DNA from: Symbiodinium natans
Lineage: Eukaryota > Sar > Dinophyceae > Suessiales > Symbiodiniaceae
Assembly (NCBI GenBank): GCA_905221605.1
Contig: CAJNDS010002175.1
Span: 585,402-613,157, forward strand
DNA: 27,756 nt
Direction of reading: 5' to 3'
Under the pieces are notes generated by a model, which was not told the origin of the DNA, did no database searches, and saw only the letters and a list, made by a program, of their open reading frames with translations. Below, piece by piece: positions 1 through 8,415 of this stretch. The stretch's first letter is position 1. Each line of letters opens with the position of its first letter. A program made the position numbers and the translations under genes.

Positions 1-106
1 CTACATATATAGCCTTGTAAGAGCTGCAAGCAAGCTACACCTCTTTCAAAGCCTACAAAAAGCTCATCCGCCAGATCATCGTCTTCATCTTCTTCGCTCG
101 TGTGGC
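1..106 (-). CDS. possible acidic exon running off the window edge
   Basis: Reading the minus strand from 106 downward, an open frame continues to the window edge. It begins with an acidic run (HTSEEDEDDDLADELF) and is followed by VGFERGVACLQ. A plausible splice acceptor (cctgattccag) lies just before it. Third positions favour G/C, as in the other exon candidates here. No domain is recognised. It could be chance, because GC-rich DNA often stays open over 100 bases. RNA-seq would decide. Confidence 0.25.
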
Positions 107-811
107 CTGGAATCAGGCACTATAGGGTTTAGGGTTGATAGGGTTTAGTGTGCAGGCCTAGGGTTTATATAATAGGGCTTAGGGTTTAGGCCGGGTTTAG
201 GGTTTAGGGTTTAGGGTTAGGCGAGAGCACCCTAAACCTTCTACCCCAGACCCGACCATATATACGCAAGCCCTCTAAACCTTCCATAAACCCTGCATGC
301 TATGCCACTCCAACACAAACCGCCGAACCGGCCTAACACCTAAAGACCTGACCCTGAACCCTATAAGTCCTTTCCCGCCTGATTAGTGCTTGCGGCCTTC
401 AGTTCCTGGTTCTCTCAACTTCACAGCACTTCAGGAAGTCGACCTAGCCTGCTTCTTGAGATCTTCTCTGTCGTCCCGCTTCTTCAAGTAGATCTGCACA
501 TGCGAGGCTTCATGGGCTTAAGAGGATAGGGCAAACCCTCAGATGTACTTGCATGTAGTTGAATGAACTGGATTTCTCGCCCATCCCCACGTCGATGAAA
601 CTGAAGCGCACTGAAGCGCCAGAGCAGCTTTGTCGAGACTGCACTTTTGCAGCCGCAAATTAGGTAAAGCACAGCAACACAGGTCCCGGCCCGACCACGT
701 ATGCTAGCTATGGTAGGCGTCTAGAGGTGTGCACCCTAAAGATATAGCAGTGTTGCGAGGCTTCAAAGCGAAAAGAGGCATTGCGATGCCTGGCACAAAC
801 GACCATCCACA
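107..811. other. intergenic DNA with degenerate TTTAGGG/CCCTAAA heptamers
   Basis: From about 120 to 360 the sequence is a degenerate mixture of TTTAGGG and CCCTAAA words, including the nonamer form (TTTATAGGG). From 360 to 811 it is non-repetitive. Small open frames exist on both strands, but none has convincing composition, so no gene is called. Confidence 0.6.
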
Positions 812-1187
812 TCAGCTGCCTTTGGCAGCCTTTCCTGGCTTTCCCTTTGGCTTGCGGGGGCTAGCCTTCACGGCTGGCTTCTTGGGGCTCACAGTTTTTT
901 TTGGCTTCTTGGTGGTCTTCGGCTTCGAACCACCCTTCACAGACGCGGCCGCGGTAGACCTCACTGACCTTATACATACAGAGCCCTGTCCCGTCAGTCA
1001 TCCACACGGGTCGAGAAACACAGAGACACTCAGACAGACACGGAGACACACAGCGAGACACAGAGCCAGGCGTCTTTGCGCGCACCACATAATTGTTCAG
1101 TATCAAGTCCTGCTTCGTCACGTCGGCATAGGATCTCAGCAGGGCATCAAGGAATGGCCTGGGCACAGTTGTTGGCCGGGTTGTCAT
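812..1187 (-). pseudogene. frameshifted gene piece with lysine-rich, H1-like tail
   Basis: On the minus strand an ATG at 1187 opens a frame reading RPFLDALLRSYADVTKQ and LILNNYVVRAK. After a low-complexity stretch (T/C/G-rich, about 1000-1075) it continues MTDGTGLCMYKVSEVYRG. About 940 the meaningful reading moves to another frame: SVKGGSKPKTTKKPKK, then SPKKPAVKASPRKPKGK, ending at a TGA (812-814). That tail is rich in K, P, A and S, like histone H1 C-termini and the basic tails of dinoflagellate histone-like proteins. A splice acceptor (tgtgcccag) lies near 1163, so the N-terminus may be an exon edge rather than a true start. The low-complexity middle could be an intron. Telomere-like repeat begins directly beyond 1190. 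The frame change means decay, an unrecognised intron or a sequencing error. Confidence 0.4.
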
Positions 1188-1959
1188 TTTTTTAAGGGTT
1201 TATAGGGTTTAGAAGGTTTATAGGGTTTATAGGGCTTATAGGGTTTATAGGGTTTATATATATATATATATATGGGTTTATAGGGTTTAGGGTTTAGGGT
1301 CTTGCACAAGTGGCTGCGCACAAAGGGTTTAGGGCTTAGGGCTTATAGGGTTGTAGGGTTTCGGGTTTCGGGTTGATATGGTTTAGGGTTTAAGACCGAA
1401 CCGTGTACCCGTTTCGCAAGGCCTGGGGCCCTTCGTACTCTTCTGGATCTACTTCAGCAAGCCCGAGATGCTCAGAGGCCGGCGCTAAGGCCGCGGGTTA
1501 ATAAGGGTATAGGCTCTAGGCTTTCTAGCGCTTTGGGTTTTAGCCCAAAACACCCAACCCCAACACTTATATAACCCCTAAAGTCTCAGGGAGGCGCTTC
1601 GGGTTGTGGATTGAACCTTATAATCGCGCAGGGCCTGGGCCCTGCTTGCTCAGTTTATAGAGGCTTTAGGGTTTAGGGCTTCGGGTTACATAGGTCAGCT
1701 TGTGGGCTCTTGGGCTCGAAAAATATAAGATCGATATGTTTGTCTACATATTTTCGGGACTTGTCTTTCGGGCTACCTAAACCCTAAACCCTAACCCTAA
1801 ACCCTAAACCCTAAACCCTAAACCCTAAACCCTATAAACCCTAAACCCTTAACCCTTAACCCTTAACCCTTAAACCCTTAAACCCTTAAACCCTAAACCC
1901 TTAAACCCTTAAACCCTAAACCCTAAACCCTTAAACCCTAAACCCTTAAACCCTAAAAC
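1188..1959. repeat. telomere-like repeat block, both orientations, up to the gap
   Basis: 1195-1300 is built from nonamers TTTATAGGG with a (TA)n run at about 1256-1273. 1300-1700 is degenerate TTTAGGG. 1780-1958 switches to CCCTAAA and its longer variants CCCTTAA and CCCTTAAA, and runs straight into the run of Ns. The assembly probably broke here because of the repeat. No gene seen. Confidence 0.8.
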
Positions 1960-2059
1960 NNNNNNNNNNNNNNNNNNNNNNNNNNNNNNNNNNNNNNNNN
2001 NNNNNNNNNNNNNNNNNNNNNNNNNNNNNNNNNNNNNNNNNNNNNNNNNNNNNNNNNNN
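1960..2059. other. assembly gap (100 Ns)
   Basis: Exactly 100 consecutive Ns, the conventional placeholder for a gap of unknown length. It lies between a CCCTAAA-type array and a candidate exon, so the linkage and distance across it are uncertain. Confidence 0.99.
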
Positions 2060-2275
2060 CGAGCTGACGGAGCTCCCGCTCCTCCTGCTCCATTTCCTCA
2101 CGCTGCAGGGCCTGCTGCAACCGCCGGCCTTCAGCCTCCAGCTCTGCCAGCTCTGCCAGCTCAACTTCCGTGGCAAAGGCCCAGTCCGCGTCCAGCAGCT
2201 TGTACCCAGACGGTCGTTCCGCTCGGGGACTTTCGATGCGATGCTTTGCTTGGCTCCGGGGCGACAAAGGAAGCC
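2060..2275 (-). CDS. candidate exon, Glu/Leu/Gln-rich coiled coil, cut by the gap
   Basis: A minus-strand frame reads PSGYKLLDADWAFATEVELA, then ELAELEAEGRRLQQALQ and REEMEQEERELRQL before the Ns. The second half has the charged, heptad-like pattern of a coiled coil. A good splice acceptor (cccatgcag) precedes it at about 2276, so the exon probably starts there. Its other end is lost in the gap. Family unknown. Codon third positions are G/C-rich, which supports real coding. Confidence 0.4.
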
Positions 2276-2372
2276 CTGCATGGGACAGGAACATGATCAT
2301 TAAAAGTTGAGAGCTTGCTAGACACATCGACACCCATGCAAATTAACATACAGCTACACACTTGCTTCCTGG

Positions 2373-2495
2373 ATGCCTCTGGGAGGCGGTGTCACGATGG
2401 TGGAGGACGAGGACTCCGAGATTGCAGCTCGTGGGGTCACTCCTGCAGCAGATAGGTTTTTTTGCATCGAGGGTACTGGCGGCTTCAAGCTATAA
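2373..2495 (+). CDS. short ORF or terminal exon, 40 codons
   Basis: An ATG at 2373 opens a 40-codon frame (MPLGGGVTMVEDEDSEIAAR, then GVTPAADRFFCIEGTGGFKL) closed by TAA at 2493-2495. Composition is protein-like and third positions are mostly G/C. It lies between minus-strand exon candidates, so it would be a separate transcript or a chance frame. No family recognised. Confidence 0.25.
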   Translation: MPLGGGVTMVEDEDSEIAARGVTPAADRFFCIEGTGGFKL

Positions 2496-2597
2496 AGGCT
2501 TCAAGGATTTAGGGCATGTGCAACAAGGCCTGGCAGCTCAAGCTTGGCCAGGTTGTCGGCACCAAGTGCCTTGTCATGGTTTAGGGGTCTGCAGTTC

Positions 2598-3067
2598 CTA
2601 TGTCTGACTCCCCATGCCGAGTTTATCTGCAATTTCTAATTCTATACAAGTCACGTCGGATCTTTCATGGCTCTTGGGGTCTTTGGCATCATTGGTGGAC
2701 GTTGCGCACTCTTCTGCGTCAGTGGGTGGGGGTTCTGGGGAGTATCTGCTGTCATGCCAGTTCTCACCATCACACCACTGCATAGGGCCAAGCAGGGAGC
2801 TGCTGGATGATCCCTCAGCGTCTGGTCGGGCAGGAGTAGGAGGCGCATGTGAAGGCACATCTGGAGGCACATGTGGAGGCACATGTGGAGGCACATGTGG
2901 GGCAACATCGATCACCTCATCACCATCCTCTTCCTCAGACTCGCCCCCTTCCCCAGACCCAGGCTCCCCACCCCCAGACTCACCGCCCTCAGCTCGCTCG
3001 GATGCTGCATCATCCGAGGAGGCATCGCTGTCACCGCGGTCAGACGCTGCAGCTTGGGAACTGCAAC
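2598..3067 (-). CDS. C-terminal exon of an unknown acidic, Pro-rich protein
   Basis: The minus strand is open for about 155 codons from a splice acceptor (ccccatcccag at about 3068) to a TAG (2598-2600). It reads SSQAAASDRGDSDASSDDAA, then a Gly/Glu/Ser-rich run ending SEEEDGDEVIDVAPH, an HVPP repeat, and a C-terminus with MQWCDGENWHDSRYSPEPPP and IELEIADKLGMGSQT. The plus strand is also open, but the minus frame has acidic disordered-protein composition and G/C third positions. Five 12-bp units (2839-2898) encode the HVPP repeat. No domain is recognised. It is probably the last exon of a minus-strand gene whose upstream exons may include those near 3200 and 3700. Confidence 0.5.
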
Positions 3068-3085
3068 CTGGGATGGGGTTCTATA

Positions 3086-3340
3086 TTAATTTTGTTTAAA
3101 GGCGTCTGCGCACACTACAGCCAGCTGGCTAGTATTCAATGAGTTGCTTGGGATCGGGATGCCAGCTTTGTAGAAAAGATCACGTACACCGGCATCCCTT
3201 GGAACATGGGGTCTCTTAGCACATCGCCCGAAAATCGTCACCAGCCGTCGCAGAATCCAGGCTTGAGTGCGTAAGGCAGTGCCTGCCACAAACGTATTGC
3301 ATGATAATTTAACATGCATGTCCCACATCAAGATCCCCAT
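3086..3340 (-). CDS. possible exon, basic and hydrophobic
   Basis: A minus-strand frame of 84 codons includes TQAWILRRLVTIFGRCAKRP and DAGVRDLFYKAGIPIPS, ending with a TAA at 3086. A possible acceptor (tttgtggcag) lies near 3283. It is on the same strand as the acidic exon just downstream and might belong to the same gene. No domain is recognised, and chance openness is possible. Confidence 0.22.
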   Translation of the reverse strand: MGILMWDMHVKLSCNTFVAGTALRTQAWILRRLVTIFGRCAKRPHVPRDAGVRDLFYKAGIPIPSNSLNTSQLAVVCADAFKQN

Positions 3341-3554
3341 GCCCTATCACAAGCAGTATGCCTGACGGCATCTTCTTGCTAGCCGGGAGGTGCAAGCTGT
3401 AAAAGCGCTTCAGGTACTCCGCCACCTGAAACACCGACGGTCGTAGTCCTGGGCTGGATCTATATAGGGGTTTGCTAGGCTGGGTTTAGGGTCATAGGGT
3501 TTATGGGGTTTATAGGGTTTAGGCGTTGTAGCAGGTGGGATTTAGTAATGCCAG

Positions 3555-3780
3555 CTAGGCACCAACGTGAGAAATCAATGGAGCCAGGATATCGGTGTTG
3601 TCAGCCAAAGTAGCCCTCCCTAACTTTGGGTACTGGAGGATCACAAGCCGATCTTTCAAGATTTGTGCCATCACCACAGGGCTGTTCGCCCATGCTTCAA
3701 GCACGGGGTCTTTCGTAGGCTCAGCCATTGCGGGAATGCTAAGCAATCTGCAGTACTCGTGTGATTCAAGCCCATGATCG
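3555..3780 (-). CDS. possible exon, unknown family
   Basis: On the minus strand the frame from about 3780 reads SHEYCRLLSIPAMAEPTKDP, VLEAWANSPVVMAQILKDRL and VILQYPKLGRATLADNTDIL, ending at a TAG at 3555. Composition is that of a soluble folded protein. A possible acceptor (agtactgcag) lies at about 3750. The opposite strand also has a 60-codon frame but with poorer composition. Family not recognised. Confidence 0.3.
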
Positions 3781-4768
3781 ATATGTATACTGTGGACCAT
3801 GTAGCCTTGTAGTCTGCAAATTCGGTACCATAGAACTTGGAGCCAGCTGACACCACAAGCCATCAGAAGCATTCAGCCAGCTTACAAAAACCTGCTGCAC
3901 ATATAACATTATAACGAGCCAGGCCGGCCAAGTAGAGCCCAGATGGTCGGTCCATACAGGGTACCTGCCAAAAGATGACTGATCAGCCCAGGTATTCCTG
4001 GACCTGTGCACAAACACACAAGACTGCAGGGCGCACCGCCGCACCGCAGAGTCCGCATATGGATAGATATGGATGCATGGGTTCGGTTTTGAGGCTGAAG
4101 TTTAGCAGCATGCAAGGCTTGAAGCCCAATAGAAACCCCAAAACCCCTATTTTACAAAAGAGGCCGTTTTAGCAGAATTGTAGCCGAAACCCGAGAAGTG
4201 TTACAATCCCAGGCATTTCTATATCAAACCCCCATCGGGCGGAAATAAGTGTTACAAAGGAAGCTCCAGGAATGGTCCCTCTTGGGGTGTCCGCTTAGAC
4301 AGCGGAGCAGTATACATATAGTATGTATTCAGGGTACCCAAACAGGGAAAAACATTTTAGAGAACTGCACGCATGTGGAGCACTGAGCGGCACATGCTGG
4401 CCATCCTGCTCCGCCCCCGCCCCCCTCCTCTCAAAACCGGAAAACAAGACAAATCAAACAAGACAAAACCCCCCAAAAAAAAACAGAGTTTATAGGGCCT
4501 AGGGTCAAGGGTCTAGGGCTCCCAAAAGCTCTATTATGGGGGGGTTGTTCTGTGTTCAAGGGCCGCGCCTTTATTAAACTTATTCCTTGCGCTTCGCCCT
4601 TGCGCGGTCTTGCGCAGCCCTAATGTTTAGCTGCAAACCCTTCATCCTGAATCTGAAAAACATACTTAGAACCCACTAAAAGGCCCCTGAAGTGCCCTCA
4701 TATGGTTAGAAGTACCGTTTTAAGTACAGTTGAAATGGGTTAATAAGTACCATGAACCTCCAAGTACA

Positions 4769-4808
4769 GTTTGCCCTTGCGCTTCGCGCTTGCGCGCGCT
4801 TGCGCTCT
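4769..4808. repeat. CTTGCGC-rich cluster (second copy of 4583-4617)
   Basis: Two short clusters, 4583-4617 and here, share the pattern cttgcgcttcg followed by more TTGCGC words and small GC palindromes. They are about 180 bp apart in otherwise AT-neutral DNA. Function unknown; they may be ends of a small dispersed repeat. Confidence 0.5.
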
Positions 4809-4979
4809 GCAGGGCTTTTCGGGGTCCTGAGACTGCACCCCAAATAATTTTCGGACTCTACTGTCAAGAGCCGGGGGTTTAGAACAATCCCCTTATATAG
4901 GGGACCAGGTGTCTCTGAGGGGCTCTTTCTTGCGTAGCGGTCATGGATTGTCAACAACCTAGACCGACCCTAACAGTCC

Positions 4980-5009
4980 AAACCCTAAACCCGAAACGGT
5001 TTAGGGTTT
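4980..5009. repeat. inverted telomere-like junction, 12-bp perfect arms
   Basis: AAACCCTAAACC (4980-4991), then CGAAAC, then GGTTTAGGGTTT (4998-5009) form a perfect inverted repeat where the array flips from CCCTAAA to TTTAGGG. About 60 bp later the array flips back at 5071-5094 (GGGTTTAGGGC, TTC, GCCCAAACCC; one base missing in the second arm). Confidence 0.9.
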
Positions 5010-5145
5010 AGGGTTTAGGGTTTAGGGTTTAGGGTTTAGGGCTTAGGGCTTAGGGCTTAGGGCTTAGGGTGGGTTTAGGGCTTCGCCCAAACCCGAAACC
5101 CCAAGCCCCAAGCCCTAAACCCCAAGCCCTAAACCCCAAACCCTC
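5010..5145. repeat. TTTAGGG tract flipping to CCCTAAA
   Basis: Near-perfect TTTAGGG units, then four GCTTAGG units, then the inverted junction at 5071-5094, then CCCAAGCCCTAAACC-type units. Each half is a short interstitial telomere-like tract. Confidence 0.85.
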
Positions 5146-6319
5146 AAAGACTAGGAGTGTAGTTTGCGGAGTGGTGCATCTCACAGTGCCTCACAATCGC
5201 ACTCCCCTGCCAGCTCCCTGAATCTCCGTAGCCTTAAAGCTTACCGGCTAGCTCAGTAATGAACACGGGAAGATAGAGTTAAGGGGTTTAGACCCTAAAC
5301 CCTAAACCCTAAACCCGAAACCTCCCAAGCCCTAAGCCTTACTGGCTAACTTCGCCAAGAACGAGGGAATTTAGGGTTTAGGTGTTAAGGTTCGGTCGGG
5401 AACGAGGGACTTAGGTACCTTTCAACATCCCTTAAAGGGTACATAGTATGGGTACCTATACTTGCTTCATTGCGTGCTGAGAAGCAGGAAGTAAACCCTA
5501 CCCCCCCCTCCCCCCCTCCCCCCCCACATATAAACCCTAAACCCTAAAGCCCACAAGCGATACTTGGGTCGACCCGACGAAACGCATGAATCCAGGGGCG
5601 AGCCAGGTGTGGACGCATCACGCTGGGCGTAGGGGGGGTTTGGGGTTTAGGATTTTCAGGAGGTTAGTGTTAGGGTTTATAGGGTCTCTAGGACTTGTCG
5701 GGTTTTAAGGCTTTGTGGGGTTTATGGGGTTTACAGGGTGTGGGGTTTGGGGTTTAGGGACAAGGGCTTACCCAAGATTTTGCTTTTTAGGTCGTCACAC
5801 ACTAGGGTTTGATGAAGGTTAAGATGGGCTTACCTGGAGACAGTTCGCGGTGTCATGCTTTTCGGGCTGTTCGGGCTCATCGGGTGGGGGGGGGGGGGCT
5901 TGTAGGGTTCGTAGTGCTTAAACAGACTTTACAGGATTTGGAGGGTTTAGGGCTGTTGGATCAGCCATGCTGGGTTCAGGGTGTCATGGATTTCTGGGGT
6001 TTAGGGTTTAGGGTTTAGGGTTTAGGGTTCAGGGTCTCGGGTGTAGGGGGTATGAGGGCCTTGAGCCTCTGCAGCGCAGGCAGGAGTCAGCTTGTTGGAC
6101 ATTTTGGCTGTTGTGTGGGGTTTAAGGTCATAAGGTTTAGGGTTTAGGGTTTAGGGTTTAGGGTTCAGGCTTCATCTTCATTTTTTCTTTCGCCAGGTCT
6201 TCTGGTTTGTGTTGTACTGAATTGGCTGCTGAGGGGATGTTTTGATTGCTCCAAGCTCTTGAATTTATGTCCGAAACCCTCATAGGGTTTGGGGTGTTTG
6301 GGGTGTTTGGGGCGTTTGA

Positions 6320-6540
6320 CCTCCAAACCCAAGAAATCGAAACTCGTGCCCCATAAGGGTGTAAGTTCCTGTGAAACCTCCTAAACCCTAAGCCCTAAAC
6401 CTAAACCTGAAACCCGAAACCCTAAACAATAACCCTAAACCCTCTCCGATGGACTTGGGGTACGAAGGCTCCAACTCCAAGAAATCGACACTCAGTCCCC
6501 CTAAGGGTGTAAGTTCCCTTGAAACCTCCGAAACCCTAAA
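6320..6540. repeat. duplicated module of about 75 bp in direct orientation
   Basis: 6320-6400 and 6469-6540 share aagaaatcgaaactc versus aagaaatcgacactc, then aagggtgtaagttcc and gaaacctcc, with several substitutions between. Both copies end in CCCTAAA-type sequence. It looks like local duplication of repeat plus flank. Confidence 0.7.
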
Positions 6541-7387
6541 CCGTAAACCCTGAACCCAAAAACCCTAAACCCGAAAATCCTAAAACCCTGCACGCCCTGC
6601 ACACAAATTCTCAAAAAACAAACGGAATCCTAAACCTAAACCCTAAACCCTAAACCCTAAACCCTAAACCCCAAACCCTGAACCCTGAACCCTTGCCAAA
6701 ATGGCCCCTCTACTCCCTCAGATACTCTTCACGAGGGTCTCCAACACCAAGAAGAACCCAAAGAACCCAAAGAGACCCGAAAGCTCGTAAGCCCTAAGCC
6801 CGAAACCCTAAACCCTAAGCCCTAAGCCCTGAACCCTAAACCCTAAACCCCAAACCCTAAGCCCTAAACCCTAAACCCGAACTCTTTTCCAGACACATCG
6901 GAGCGATATCGCGGCGATGTCTACGAGGAGGCGTTTACTAATCTCCAGAGTCCGGCTGTCAGTGCAGTTTGGGGAATCCTCTTACGATGCCACTTTTGGG
7001 ATTTGGGGTTGTCGGCGTTAGGGTTTAGAGCTTAAGAATGATAAGTCCCTTCTTTGGGTTTCCCGAATGTTTGCGGGCCTTGTCCTGGGCATCCTTATAA
7101 GGATGGAGGACCCTGATTCTTGAAAACCCTAAACTAGCCCTAAACCCTAACCCTAAACCCTAAAACCAACCCTACCAAGCCCTAAATCGAAGCCCTCAAA
7201 CCAAAATAGCCCTGCCTGTCAAAGTTCTAGGACATCGGAGAGAATTTAGGTTCAGGGTTCAGAATTCAGGGTTTAGGGTTTAGGGTTAAGGATTTAGGGT
7301 TTAGGGTGTAGGGTTTTGGGTTTGGATCAGCTCCCTAAATTTGGGATTTGCCGATTCTGAAGGCTACAGACAACAGACTTGAGAGAT

Positions 7388-7470
7388 GTCGGGTTTAGGG
7401 TTTAGGGTTTAGGGTTTAGGGTTTAGGGTTTAGGGTTTAGGGTTTAGGGTTTAGGGTTTAGGGTTTGGGG
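7388..7470 (+). repeat. interstitial TTTAGGG tract, about 11 units
   Basis: Near-perfect tandem TTTAGGG followed by GCTTAGG variants. It is one of the longest plus-orientation tracts in the first 8 kb. Confidence 0.9.
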
Positions 7471-8040
7471 CTTAGGGCTTAGGGCTTCGGGTTTAGGGTG
7501 TAGGGCTCGAGGGTTTTGCAGTGAAGGTTTGATTTCAAGGCTTAGGCAACTGCTCGGAACACAGCAGCTCATGACTTAGGCCACAATAAAAGCGTGTTCG
7601 GCTTCTCTATGGGTAGCTAGGCTGCAAATTTAGGGCTTACTGGGTTTTAGGGTCGCAAGACGGAAGGTATAGGGTGCCCCAATCCCCTTCCCGAACCTCC
7701 CTACCTGAGCTGAGGTTTATAAAGCCATTCGAAATCCCCTTCTGAAAAGGTTTGCCTTAGAAAGAAGGAAACTGCAACACGTATGGTCCCTTCTCTAAAA
7801 TGTGGTCCTCTTTGGGGCCCTTACTACAAGGCGGCCCTTGCTATTTAGGACACCCAAGAAGGGAAGCATCATTTAGTGAACTGACCATATCCCCAAAGCG
7901 TGGAGCCTAGAGTTATGTAGGGCGGCCAGGAAGATCCGTTGCTGATGCTAGCAAGGCGGCCCCACATCTCTCGAACTAATGGTAGCCCTAACCCCCCAAC
8001 CCTACCCTAAGCCCCAAACCCCAAACCTCAAACCCCTTAA

Positions 8041-8073
8041 GCCGCAACCCTAAACCCTAAACCCTAAACCCTA
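8041..8073 (-). repeat. CCCTAAA tract that received the LTR element
   Basis: About four CCCTAAA units run up to the first base of the 5' LTR. CCCTAAA also resumes at 16914, 12 bases after the 3' LTR homology ends. The element therefore sits inside a telomere-like tract. Confidence 0.85.
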
Positions 8074-8148
8074 TGCGGAGCTGCAATTGGTATTGTAGAA
8101 AGGAGTTAGTGTTGGAAGTTGGAAGGGTTAATGAACCCGGTAATCGTA

Positions 8149-8159
8149 TTTGGCTCAAG
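8149..8159 (+). promoter_or_regulatory. dinoflagellate spliced-leader-like 11-mer in the LTR
   Basis: TTTGGCTCAAG equals the last 11 bases of the conserved dinoflagellate spliced leader, whose 3' part is ATTTTGGCTCAAG. Upstream bases (CGGTAATCGTA) resemble the 5' part only loosely. The same 11-mer is at 16703-16713 in the 3' LTR. Relict leaders are known in dinoflagellate genes that arose from reinserted mRNA. Here it could show that a trans-spliced transcript was once reverse transcribed. Chance cannot be excluded for an 11-mer in 28 kb, but its place inside an LTR makes chance less likely. Confidence 0.5.
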
Positions 8160-8302
8160 ATGGGCTTGAACAGAAAGCCACAAGTTCAAAAAGTAGTGCC
8201 TGGGTTCTTAGGGTTTGGTAAGGGTGTGGATTCCTTCCCCCTTTCCTTCCCCCCTGGGTTGCTCTTATCCGTGTTCTTGGTTGTTTCTTGGTTCGATCTG
8301 GG

Positions 8303-8311
8303 AAATATAAG
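8303..8311 (+). promoter_or_regulatory. TATA-like AAATATAAG in the LTR
   Basis: AT-rich AAATATAAG is followed by ttcag and G-rich sequence and is repeated in the 3' LTR at about 16857-16865. It could be part of the element's promoter or of a splice acceptor region. Dinoflagellate promoters often lack a classical TATA box, so the role is uncertain. Confidence 0.25.
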
Positions 8312-8348
8312 TTCAGGGCGATTAGGGGAGTTGATTTCCTTCCTTGGT

Positions 8349-8364
8349 AGGTTATGAGCCCAAA
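8349..8364 (+). other. primer-binding site for an initiator tRNA-Met half
   Basis: Directly after the 5' LTR comes AGGTTATGAGCCCAAA. GGTTATGAGCCC (8350-8361) is complementary to the anticodon stem-loop of initiator tRNA-Met (GGGCTCATAACC, CAT anticodon) and not to the 3' acceptor end, which would start TGGTA plus acceptor-stem sequence. Priming by a tRNA-iMet 5' half is established for Drosophila copia and yeast Ty5. Position and length fit this well. Confidence 0.75.
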
Positions 8365-8415
8365 TTAGGTTCCCTGCGGTTAAGTGTTCTTTCAAGGTTT
8401 TGGGATCAAGAAGCA

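Larger units (their letters stand above)
3781..8073. other. gene-poor telomere-like repeat region
   Basis: About 4.3 kb without a convincing gene. From about 4480 it is dominated by degenerate TTTAGGG (+) and CCCTAAA (-) words that change orientation many times. Longer tracts lie at 4998-5070, 6129-6165, 6635-6690, 6800-6880 and 7388-7470. Other contents are C-rich homopolymers (5500-5525), CTTGCGC clusters (4583-4617 and 4769-4808) and a duplicated module (6320-6400 and 6469-6540). The few open frames are short, with repeat-derived or unnatural composition. Confidence 0.7.
8074..8348 (+). repeat. 5' LTR (275 bp)
   Basis: Matches 16628-16901 except for one G/A difference (8218 versus 16772) and one C more in the C-run near 8236-8241. 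It starts TGCGGAGC. Homology ends at CCTTGGT, immediately before the primer-binding site. It contains a pyrimidine-rich stretch (8230-8290), a TATA-like AAATATAAG (8303-8311), a possible splice acceptor (ttcag, 8312-8316) and the spliced-leader-like TTTGGCTCAAG (8149-8159). Confidence 0.9.

Noticed and set aside
729-1205. 158-codon plus-strand frame
   Set aside because: It is the shadow of the minus-strand body and lysine-rich tail; its Phe/Gly-rich sequence is the complement of Lys/Pro codons.
4706-4957. 83-codon minus-strand frame
   Set aside because: It runs through a CTTGCGC-rich cluster and has unnatural composition with no domain.
6100-6109. CATTTTGGCT, a 10-base match to the spliced leader
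   Set aside because: Ten-base matches are expected by chance in a window this size; the following bases differ and no gene lies downstream. The same applies to TGGCTCAAG at 18277-18285 and to GCCAAAATGGC at about 6695-6705.
8069-8073. CCCTA as the target-site duplication of the LTR element
   Set aside because: The target is itself CCCTAAA repeat, so the match has no weight, and 12 unmatched bases separate it from the 3' LTR.
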